10,643 nucleotides of DNA from Candidatus Hodarchaeota archaeon. GTDB taxonomy: Archaea; Asgardarchaeota; Heimdallarchaeia; Hodarchaeales; Hodarchaeaceae. A program made the position numbers and the translations under genes. Positions 1 to 6,131 of the stretch are shown here, in pieces. The stretch spans positions 1 through 10,643 of the forward strand of contig JAEOSP010000657.1 of NCBI GenBank assembly GCA_016840305.1. Reading direction: 5' to 3'. Under the pieces are notes generated by a model that worked only from the letters and a program-made list of their open reading frames with translations, was not told the DNA's origin and ran no database searches. The stretch's first letter is position 1. Each line of letters starts with the position of its first letter.

Positions 1-316
1 GAGATAAATCGATAACATCAAATCCTCCTACATCCTTTTGTAGATCAAATAATCCCACCGTCTTCATGGTTTCATGAGTATTTGCTGGTCCAGATCGTTC
101 GACTATTGAAATATTTTCAACACCTTTTAAGGCTTTTAATAATTCTTTTACAAGTACTATATCAGTTGATGCTGGTGCAGGATCGGCTGTATTAAAGTTG
201 GGTTTGATAACAATCTTCTTCTCTTTGAAAGAATTAAATAACTTTTTGAAATGAGCAATGACCCTGTTTATTCCATCAATGCGATCATCGGTTTGGATTA
301 AAAAAACTTCACTCAT
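1..316 (-). CDS. DUF362 family protein, N-terminal part (runs off left edge)
   Basis: The minus strand is open for 105 codons from an ATG at 316 to the window edge, so the C-terminal part is missing. Around residues 36-52 it reads IVIKPNFNTADPAPASTD, and around 73-90 ERSGP followed by HETMKTVGLFDL. Both match the N-terminal blocks of DUF362 proteins, which have a conserved metal- or substrate-binding-looking N-terminal domain and sometimes a ferredoxin domain at the C-terminus; that end is not visible here. The start is well supported: an AAGGTGA ribosome binding site lies five bases before the ATG. A TATA-like box on the minus strand lies at about 380-387. The gene is divergent from the membrane protein at 541. 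The molecular function of the family is not firmly known. The family call is from motif recognition only. Confidence 0.75.
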   Translation of the reverse strand, partial: MSEVFLIQTDDRIDGINRVIAHFKKLFNSFKEKKIVIKPNFNTADPAPASTDIVLVKELLKALKGVENISIVERSGPANTHETMKTVGLFDLQKDVGGFDVIDLS

Positions 317-379
317 ATTTTTCACCTTAGAAATCAATGAACTCTTAAATAATCATATTTAATGGGTTATTTATGATAA

Positions 380-387
380 TTTTATAA
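380..387 (-). promoter_or_regulatory. TATA-like box of the DUF362 gene
   Basis: Read on the minus strand this is TTATAAAA inside an A/T-rich stretch, 64 bases before the ATG at 316. That would put the transcript start near 355-360 and leave a leader that contains the AAGGTGA site. It is judged from sequence alone, and A/T-rich DNA gives chance matches. Confidence 0.35.
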
Positions 388-458
388 TTTTCAGTTTAGA
401 ATAGATTTCTTAGGACTAGAAAAATTCCTACATTGAGCACTCAGTATCATCTTCCGTA

Positions 459-472
459 TCAGAATATTCTGA
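459..472. promoter_or_regulatory. Perfect 14-base palindrome, candidate operator
   Basis: TCAGAATATTCTGA is a perfect inverted repeat in the 224-base divergent gap between the DUF362 gene and the membrane protein at 541. It lies just upstream of a weak TATA-like AACTTAAAAG at 476-485. A dimeric regulator site is a reasonable guess, but no cognate regulator is in the window. Confidence 0.35.
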
Positions 473-540
473 GAAAACTTAAAAGAAATTTCCTCTCGTC
501 GTGGATGCAAAGCAAAAAGTCTTCTCTCGGTTATAAGTAG

Positions 541-1905
541 GTGGACCTGATAACTAGAATTACCGTTGATACAAATAAACCTGATATTTCCACTCTCCGA
601 CTATTTCTGAAAAAAAAATTTGTTTTTTATTTCGTCATTCCTCCAACGCTAATTAGTATCATTCTAGGTTTAGTTGGAATTGAACTTTATCTCCAAAGTG
701 ATCCTAATACTTACTTGTACCAACCTACATCTCAAAATATGGTTTTTCTTCTGTTTGGGTATATTTGGTGTCTTTTTTCCGCTTTCTTATCAACAAAAAT
801 TCTTTACTCTAAAAATCTTGAATACTCAATTTATCGACCTAGAACAATTATCAACGCTCTTGGGATTTCCGCACTCATTTCCTATATTATCGGAGCTACA
901 ATCTCATATTATTCTTTTCCTTTAGAATACGTTGGTACTCTATATTATGATGTTTATAGTGAAACAGCAGTCTATTTTAGCGGTTCTATAATGTTTGCTT
1001 GGCTTTTGGGAGGATTTGTTGTTATTTATGCTGTTCTTATAAATAAAATTGATTTTCGGGCCGTTTCTTATCGATATTCCCCTTATACAAGGAGAGGACT
1101 TGCTCAACCTCCTCTATATCCTTCTACTCCTAAACCTGTCCCTGATAAATTCTGTTCCCGTTGCGGAAAGGGGTTGCCTGCACGCGCAAAATTCTGTGAT
1201 AGTTGTGCTTATCCAGTAGGAATTCCACGTCAAGAGGAGATCTCCTACAAAAGAGTGAGCTTCAAGCAAGCTATTGACTTACTCGATTCAGATGCCTATA
1301 TTCGCGGGAAAAAGATGGATATTGAATTCGAGTGTGTTGTAAAGGCACATGCCTCACAAGAAAAAGCAGAAGGCCCAAGTGCTTATCGAATCTTAACAGT
1401 TACTGATCCTGCACAGTTATTTAAGCGAACGTTACACGTACGGGGAGACTATGGGCATAGATATAATATTGATTTAATTTCCTCCTTAAAACTAGGTGAT
1501 AGATTACTTGTAATTGGACCCCATAAACCTAAAGACTCTTTGTATTATAAAGATTTACATGGAAATGATGTTTTTTGGATTGAAAGGTGGGATGGAACTA
1601 TATCTGATTCTGGGACACGACTTCTTAAGCTAGAGGATGTATCTGCACTAAATCAGACAGAAGTTGATATTCCAGTCCAGAAAAAAGATATAAGTATAGG
1701 AAAGAGAACCGAATATACCCCTTTGTCTTCCAGCATTCAACCTCCGTTTTACTGTCAGTTATGTAGTGTTAAACATCCTGCAGGAACGCCTCGTATGCAA
1801 TGTGAGTCATGTGGTAGATTCGTGTGTGTAGAAGCCTTCGCGGAGATGGTTAAGGTCGGTCGGTCGAGTTGTCCAATGTGCGATGGAACACTTACTGCGC
1901 TTTAG
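541..1905 (+). CDS. Membrane protein with zinc ribbon, OB-like region and RING-like C-terminal finger
   Basis: I do not recognise this as a named gene. The 454 residues show four hydrophobic segments at about 28-50, 67-88, 104-125 and 144-166, then a proline-rich linker. A zinc ribbon follows (C205, C208, C219, C222, with the usual GLPARAKFC spacing). Residues 238-350 alternate strand-like stretches and resemble an OB-fold. The C-terminus has C405-x2-C408-x12-C421-x2-C424-x4-C429 and C444-x2-C447, a RING or treble-clef-like pattern. Where an eighth ligand is expected, C-x2-C after C429, there is Ala432; His412 could substitute. The start is a GTG directly after an in-frame TAG at 538-540, with no clear ribosome binding site, so the transcript may be leaderless or the true start may lie further in. 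Topology suggests cytosolic zinc domains tethered to the membrane. Confidence 0.7.
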   Translation: MDLITRITVDTNKPDISTLRLFLKKKFVFYFVIPPTLISIILGLVGIELYLQSDPNTYLYQPTSQNMVFLLFGYIWCLFSAFLSTKILYSKNLEYSIYRPRTIINALGISALISYIIGATISYYSFPLEYVGTLYYDVYSETAVYFSGSIMFAWLLGGFVVIYAVLINKIDFRAVSYRYSPYTRRGLAQPPLYPSTPKPVPDKFCSRCGKGLPARAKFCDSCAYPVGIPRQEEISYKRVSFKQAIDLLDSDAYIRGKKMDIEFECVVKAHASQEKAEGPSAYRILTVTDPAQLFKRTLHVRGDYGHRYNIDLISSLKLGDRLLVIGPHKPKDSLYYKDLHGNDVFWIERWDGTISDSGTRLLKLEDVSALNQTEVDIPVQKKDISIGKRTEYTPLSSSIQPPFYCQLCSVKHPAGTPRMQCESCGRFVCVEAFAEMVKVGRSSCPMCDGTLTAL

Positions 1906-1960
1906 TATTTGTTGTATAAACCCTAAAAAACCACCCCCAAATGTATAATGGTGATTTCTG

Positions 1961-2605
1961 TTGAAATTATATCTAATTAGGCACGGAGAAAGCGTTGCAA
2001 ATAAGGACAAGGTTTTTCAAGGGTGGACCGATGTTTCTTTAAGTGAAGTAGGACATACACAGGCAAAAAGTTTGGGTGATTTTTTCGAGAAAAAGAACAT
2101 TTGCTTCACCAAAATCTATTCTAGTCCTTTGAAGCGTGCAATAGAAACTGCACAGCATCTAATCCAGAGTTCTGCATTTCCAGAGCTAGTTACCTTTAAA
2201 GGTCTCAGATCAATAAATGTGGGACGATGGGCTGGATTGAGGATAGAAGATGTAAAAAAAAACTTCAATAATGATTATGAAGTTTGGAAGTCTCGACCCA
2301 AGGAATTTTGTTTTCCTGAAGGGGAATCCATCGCTAATGTGCAAAAACGTGCTATCTCAACTCTTCTTGAGATCCTAGAAGAGCATAAAATTTCGGAACA
2401 CAATATTTGTATTGTCACACACATGATTACTATAAAAGTTATAGTTCTCTCATTATTGAATATTGATCTTAATTCTATCTGGGAATCTCAATTTACTATT
2501 CCAAATACAGGAATTATTATCTCTGAAGTTACTAGAAATCTTGACGATAATGGTTACCACTTTGAGAGAATTCTTACTGAGACTAATATCCCACATCTTA
2601 AATAA
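1961..2605 (+). CDS. Histidine phosphatase superfamily protein (phosphoglycerate mutase-like)
   Basis: This 214-residue protein begins with LIRHGES; R7, H8 and G9 form the catalytic RHG motif, with His8 the expected phospho-acceptor. FQGWTDVSLSEVG (19-31) and SSPLKRAIETA (54-64, with Arg59) follow the pattern of cofactor-dependent phosphoglycerate mutase, PhoE and CobC. The second catalytic histidine is His154 in VTHM, where the family usually has HG. In the usual LRE motif this protein has LRS, so the general acid/base Glu is Ser84; activity may be altered. The only possible start is a TTG at 1961, since a TGA lies in frame at 1952-1954; GGTGA at 1950-1954 is a well placed ribosome binding site. 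A TATA-like TGTATAAA near 1910-1918 could give it its own promoter. The substrate cannot be told. Confidence 0.85.
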   Translation: MKLYLIRHGESVANKDKVFQGWTDVSLSEVGHTQAKSLGDFFEKKNICFTKIYSSPLKRAIETAQHLIQSSAFPELVTFKGLRSINVGRWAGLRIEDVKKNFNNDYEVWKSRPKEFCFPEGESIANVQKRAISTLLEILEEHKISEHNICIVTHMITIKVIVLSLLNIDLNSIWESQFTIPNTGIIISEVTRNLDDNGYHFERILTETNIPHLK

Positions 2606-2608
2606 ATA

Positions 2609-3151
2609 CTACGCATAATTTGTTTGTTCTACTCCACAATTTGGACAAAAAATATCATTTACTTCAATAGATCCATTACAGGAATGGCATTTGTTAGGAG
2701 TTCTCGTAAATACTTTCTGCGTTTTCTCCTTTTTCATAGTTTTTTCTACTGATGGATAGCGATATTCTTCACTGCTTATTAACCCCTCAACTTCTATCAG
2801 TTTTCCAAATACTCCAGCTAGTAAGAAAAAGCCATAAGATATAACAATACTATATCCAAATGAGATAGATGTGGTAAAAAGACCTAAAAGTATAGTAAGT
2901 ACACCAATTCCCCCTATAAAAGATAAAACCGCTTGTTTTTGGGGTTCTCGAAGGATCAGTGGTCCTGCCCTATATTGTGTTTCAACTAGTAGCCCATTCA
3001 ATGTTCCTGCCATGAGAAAAAAAGCAAAAGCAATAAGAATGGCATAACCAAATTCTGGTGTCCCTATGAATATTGTCATTAAAATTGGTAGAACACCTGC
3101 CCCTCCTATAAAAGCTATGATAGCTTCTTTGTAGTTCTTCTTCATTTTCAT
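2609..3151 (-). CDS. Membrane protein with duplicated two-helix unit and C-terminal zinc ribbon
   Basis: The 180 residues hold two copies of a roughly 45-residue hydrophobic hairpin, at about 9-55 and 73-120. Both begin with FIGG-x-GVL and both contain FGY and FFL-x-AG; 21 of 42 aligned positions are identical. This gives four likely membrane helices. A charged linker (123-152) follows, then a zinc ribbon with C155, C158, C169 and C172 (CHSC and CPNC). Function is unknown; soluble zinc ribbons on small membrane proteins are common in archaea. The ATG at 3151 is used; another ATG two codons further in is possible, and no strong ribosome binding site is seen. The gene ends three bases from the stop of the phosphatase gene on the other strand, so the transcripts probably overlap. 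Confidence 0.75.
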   Translation of the reverse strand: MKMKKNYKEAIIAFIGGAGVLPILMTIFIGTPEFGYAILIAFAFFLMAGTLNGLLVETQYRAGPLILREPQKQAVLSFIGGIGVLTILLGLFTTSISFGYSIVISYGFFLLAGVFGKLIEVEGLISSEEYRYPSVEKTMKKEKTQKVFTRTPNKCHSCNGSIEVNDIFCPNCGVEQTNYA

Positions 3152-3389
3152 TAACCAGAACCATTAATTGACAAGCTACATTTAGCTCTTGTCCGTTTAT
3201 ATGCTTTTGAGTTGAGGTATGAAATATCCCTAACCAGAAGATTGTTAACATATTCTTTCCTTTTCCTGATTTTTCATATGAAATAACGGGTAGAAAGATA
3301 TTTAATAGTGAAAAGAAATTAATTCTCTAAATTCACAGATCGATTATCATTCTAATGAGGGTAATTATGAGACATTTACGATTGATGAG

Positions 3390-3423
3390 TTTCATTGAAA
3401 ATTAAAAATTTCAACTACTGAAA
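3390..3423. promoter_or_regulatory. Two TTTCA/TGAAA palindromes, candidate operator pair
   Basis: TTTCA-T-TGAAA (3390-3400) and TTTCA-ACTAC-TGAAA (3409-3423) share the same half-sites. Their centres lie about 21 bases apart, close to two helical turns, just ahead of the membrane protein gene at 3450. A/T-rich AAATTAAAAATT between them could be a TATA region. The rest of the 298-base gap between the divergent genes shows nothing else clear. Confidence 0.3.
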
Positions 3424-3449
3424 TCATAACCAAAATGTGGAAATAAATA

Positions 3450-4121
3450 ATGAATTCAAATGAAGGTACATCTAATAAACTTAAACCTTATATTTTGGGT
3501 TATCGAATAATTTTTGTGATATTAGGGATTGGAACACTTCTCGTTTCACATTATTTAAATACCACTAATCCGTTAAACGCCTCAATACCCTTACTTATGA
3601 GAAACTTGAGAATTTATAGACATTTCACAATGCAAACCAACTTACTAGTAGTAATCTGGTTAATTTTTGCAATTATTTGGTCATCTGACGTTAAGAAAAT
3701 GGAGAAATTGATGGGGAAGCTAAAAGGAGCAATTACACTTTACATTACGGTCACTTTTCTGGTTTTTGCCGTTGTTCTAAGTCCATTATACCATCCCTCG
3801 GGTGTTGAAGGAGTTCTTAACCTAATGCTCCATTATATCATTCCTGTTGGTTTTATTATAGATTGGTTCATAACAGAAGGTAATAACTACCATTTGTCGT
3901 TCATTCCCTACTGGTTTTGTTATCCAATAGGTTATCTTGTTTTTGCTTTGATCCATGGTGGAACGACAGGTGATTATCTCTATCCTTTCTTGAATCTGGA
4001 AGTTTTGGGCCTTGATGGTTTAATATTTAGAGTTATTATCTTAATTACATTATTTACGGCGCTATCTAGTGTGTATATCGCTGTTTCACGAAGGTTTTTA
4101 CCTCTTAAACAATATTTTTAG
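3450..4121 (+). CDS. Pr6Pr family (FAR-17a/AIG1-like) six-helix membrane protein
   Basis: The 223-residue protein has six hydrophobic segments (about 15-34, 60-78, 93-112, 122-140, 152-170, 191-212). Its landmarks follow the Pr6Pr / androgen-induced-gene-1 pattern: HFTMQTNLLV (58-67), LMLHYIIPVGFIIDW (125-139), a WFCYPIGY helix and YLYPFLNLEVLG (176-187). In animal AIG1 and ADTRP, a Thr and a His inside the membrane carry out hydrolysis of fatty acid esters of hydroxy fatty acids. Thr60 and His128 sit in the corresponding blocks here; that correspondence is my inference. The substrate in an archaeon is unknown. The ATG start has only a weak GTGGA upstream. Two palindromes lie in front of it, and the stop is followed by the broken zinc-finger gene on the same strand. 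Confidence 0.65.
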   Translation: MNSNEGTSNKLKPYILGYRIIFVILGIGTLLVSHYLNTTNPLNASIPLLMRNLRIYRHFTMQTNLLVVIWLIFAIIWSSDVKKMEKLMGKLKGAITLYITVTFLVFAVVLSPLYHPSGVEGVLNLMLHYIIPVGFIIDWFITEGNNYHLSFIPYWFCYPIGYLVFALIHGGTTGDYLYPFLNLEVLGLDGLIFRVIILITLFTALSSVYIAVSRRFLPLKQYF

Positions 4122-4161
4122 CATTGAACTCAAGTTTCATACCAAATGCGAGATGAACTAA

Positions 4162-4386
4162 ATGAAAGAAGGATGTTTTTATCATCCTTATTGAACAGCG
4201 AAAAAGAAATGTAATTCCTGCAATAAACCACTTTGTTCTGAGGACATAAAGGAAAAAGCGGAAATTCAGTGAATCGTGTGCTGCTGTGGCTTTTTATTTG
4301 GAGTAGGTGGTGCGATGGAAGCTAAAGCTTACTGCGAAGAATGTTACAATCAGAAATTCCCAGCAAAAAAAAGGAATGACCTTTGA
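4162..4386 (+). pseudogene. B-box-like zinc-finger gene broken by two in-frame TGA codons
   Basis: One frame from ATG 4162 to TGA 4384 reads as a zinc-finger protein of 74 codons, apart from TGA at codon 11 (4192-4194) and codon 37 (4270-4272). Before the first TGA is MKEGCFYHPY; after it come CNSCNKPLCSEDI and later AYCEECYNQKF. Ligand-like residues are C5, H8, C17, C20, C25, D28, C58 and C61, a typical B-box-type C-x2-H-P layout. Codon 11 falls where related proteins often have Arg, so CGA to TGA would explain it. There is no frameshift, which suggests recent decay. TGA ends at least three intact genes in this window, so general reassignment is unlikely. A GAGATGA stretch ahead of the ATG could be the old ribosome binding site. 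Confidence 0.6.
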
Positions 4387-4508
4387 GAATAGAATTAGTG
4401 TTATTGAATCAAATCTTTTCAAAAGTATTTTCTTAATTGATGTATGAGGTGAAAGAGATCTGAATTAGACATTAACTCTAATAATTACCTACATACAGAA
4501 AAAAGGAT

Positions 4509-4534
4509 AATGTCGTCGATAGACGACGTTTTTT
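4509..4534 (+). terminator. Intrinsic-terminator-like hairpin with T tract
   Basis: AATGTCGTC (4509-4517) pairs with GACGACGTT (4522-4530), giving nine pairs with one G-U and a GATA loop. Six T follow (4529-4534) and six A precede it (4499-4504), so it could work on both strands. It sits between the broken zinc-finger gene and the GTPase promoter. The flanking bases from 4387 to 4653 hold no other gene I can support. Confidence 0.5.
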
Positions 4535-4561
4535 CTATAAAAATCTCTAATTAAGAAAATG

Positions 4562-4569
4562 ATATATAA
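4562..4569 (+). promoter_or_regulatory. TATA box of the GTPase gene
   Basis: ATATATAA preceded by purine-rich AAGAAAATG (BRE-like) is the clearest archaeal promoter in this gap. It predicts a transcript start near 4590 and a leader of about 64 bases before the ATG at 4654. Confidence 0.5.
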
Positions 4570-4653
4570 CTTGAAAATTGGGAAAAAATACACTTATTGA
4601 TCTCAGTATCTTTTATTCAGGGAAATTAAAATTCCTCGTACTTATTAATTCCA

Positions 4654-5754
4654 ATGTGGGTTGATGTTCTGATACCTAGAAAAAAATATTCTTTTAAGAT
4701 TTGTTTAACAGGAGATCCAGCTGTTGGAAAAACTAGCCTTAGAAAATCCTTTTTGGGAGAAATATTTAGTGAGAAATACCTTTCTACAGTTGGTGTTGAC
4801 TTCTCAATAAAGAAGATTACAACTGACACTGAATATATAAATTTAACAATTTGGGACTTAGCTGGTCAAACAGAGTTTTCAGGAGTTCAACCTAAATATT
4901 ATCTTTTTTCAAGGGGAGCAATCACCGTATTTGATATAACAGATAAACGGTCATTCCTAAACGTAAAACCTTGGGTTGAAAGATTTCTTGAACATTCTCA
5001 AAATCCGAGTGCACCAGTACTGATAATTGGAAATAAGATCGACCTTATTTCTCCTGAATTTCCTGATTATATTACTGAAAATCAACAGCAAGAACTAGTT
5101 CAGGAATTGCAGAAAGATTTTCCTGATGTCCCCTTCCTTATGACTAGAACTAGCGCAAAAACTGGAGAAAAGGTTGAGAAAAGTTTTCAAGAATTAATTG
5201 ATAAGATTCTCAGTAAGGTTGATGGCGAAAGCAGTGATCTTAAAAAACTTGATCAGGGAAATATTGATCTTTATGTACCTGCTGCGTATACTTTATGGTT
5301 AGACGAAAAATTTGGGCCACAAATTTTCTCAAGATCTCCGAGCTTGGAAGATACTAGTTCAGAAGAGATTTTGAGTACAGTAAAGGTAATGTCCATCATT
5401 GATTTTGATGAAATAGTGAGTAGTGCATATATATCTGGATCTCTTCCTTGGAAAAGTCCATCCGGTACTTTTTATTATCGCGCTTTTCCATTGAAAAATC
5501 CTGAAGCAAGGGGAGGAGCAAATTTATTTATTTTGGGTGTTGTAATTCAACGTCGTTTAGAATCAGTCATTAATATCAATTATATTAGTGGATATCTGAG
5601 TAATACTATGAACAGCTTTGCCAATTACCTTAGAGAGGCAAATCTCCCTCCTACTTCTCTTACTTCAGAAGATAAGGAGAAGATTGCTCAAAAGATACTT
5701 TATTCCCTTCGTCAGAACATTTTTGAGATGATTTTAGAAAATATGAACCTTTGA
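4654..5754 (+). CDS. Rab/Ras-like small GTPase fused to a C-terminal longin-like domain
   Basis: Residues 12-190 form a complete small GTPase. The P-loop is GDPAVGKTS (20-28), switch I has Thr45, and switch II is WDLAGQ (67-72) with the catalytic-type Gln72. NKID (127-130) and TSAK (166-169) give guanine specificity. Residues 204-366 form a second domain. It opens with YTLWLDEKFGPQIFS (212-226) and has FYYRAFPL and an ARGG followed by a hydrophobic strand (LFILGVVI) before C-terminal helices. This resembles longin or roadblock-type (profilin-like) domains, which in eukaryotes bind or activate GTPases. No C-terminal cysteine for lipidation is present (it ends NMNL). The ATG is the first after an in-frame TAA at 4627; there is no nearby ribosome binding site. 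The TIGR04076-type gene follows 75 bases downstream. A membrane-trafficking or signalling switch is an inference. Confidence 0.85.
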   Translation: MWVDVLIPRKKYSFKICLTGDPAVGKTSLRKSFLGEIFSEKYLSTVGVDFSIKKITTDTEYINLTIWDLAGQTEFSGVQPKYYLFSRGAITVFDITDKRSFLNVKPWVERFLEHSQNPSAPVLIIGNKIDLISPEFPDYITENQQQELVQELQKDFPDVPFLMTRTSAKTGEKVEKSFQELIDKILSKVDGESSDLKKLDQGNIDLYVPAAYTLWLDEKFGPQIFSRSPSLEDTSSEEILSTVKVMSIIDFDEIVSSAYISGSLPWKSPSGTFYYRAFPLKNPEARGGANLFILGVVIQRRLESVININYISGYLSNTMNSFANYLREANLPPTSLTSEDKEKIAQKILYSLRQNIFEMILENMNL

Positions 5755-5829
5755 GGGGGATACTAAGCGGAGAAATTACGGAAATTTTAATCGAGACACA
5801 ATTCACTTGATAGGTTGAACATTTAGGAT

Positions 5830-6105
5830 TTGATTATCGTGGTTGATTATAAAATTGAACTTGAAATAACTGATATACTTGGAGATAAGAAATGTCCTCG
5901 TGGACATCTGATTGGAGAGATTTTTTCCTATCCTGAAGATGCAGGAAAGCTATGTCCTGCTGCTTTAAACTCAATTTATCCTACAATTTGTGTTATGCAG
6001 TCAGGTGGAAGTTATCCTTGGTTTAAAGATCCCAACACTCATTCTCGGTGTTGTCCTGATCCTAAACGACCAGTAGTAATAGACATATCACGAATTGAAG
6101 TGTGA
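5830..6105 (+). CDS. TIGR04076 family small cysteine-containing protein
   Basis: This 91-residue protein carries the marks of the TIGR04076 family: CPRGH (22-26), CPAAL (42-46) followed by SIYPTICVMQSGG, a YPWFKDP segment (62-68) and CCPDP (74-78) before a short C-terminal strand. Five cysteines (22, 42, 54, 74, 75) suggest metal or redox chemistry, but the family has no established function. The TTG at 5830 is the longest start. A GTG at 5839 would give MVDYKIELE, closer to the usual start of the family, with AGG at 5825 better spaced for it, so the first three residues are uncertain. It follows the GTPase gene in the same direction and may share its transcript. It ends 26 bases from the convergent HEPN-like gene. 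Confidence 0.8.
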   Translation: MIIVVDYKIELEITDILGDKKCPRGHLIGEIFSYPEDAGKLCPAALNSIYPTICVMQSGGSYPWFKDPNTHSRCCPDPKRPVVIDISRIEV

Positions 6106-6131
6106 AATTACAATATAGTAGTCTGGGAATG

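Noticed and set aside
3155..3289. Short plus-strand reading frame of about 45 codons in the divergent gap
   Set aside because: No start codon with a ribosome binding site and no recognisable motif; it fits chance in A/T-rich DNA.
4169..4189. AAGGATG/CATCCTT hairpin as terminator of the Pr6Pr-type gene
   Set aside because: No T tract follows it and it lies inside the first codons of the broken zinc-finger gene.
4192..4272. Selenocysteine or reassigned TGA in the zinc-finger frame
   Set aside because: TGA ends the GTPase, TIGR04076-type and permease genes here, and neither TGA sits at an expected cysteine ligand; no selenocysteine element was recognised downstream.
4440..4470. Strong GAGGTGA site as evidence of a further gene
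   Set aside because: It is followed within a few codons by stops in the possible frames; only a seven-codon reading frame starts nearby.
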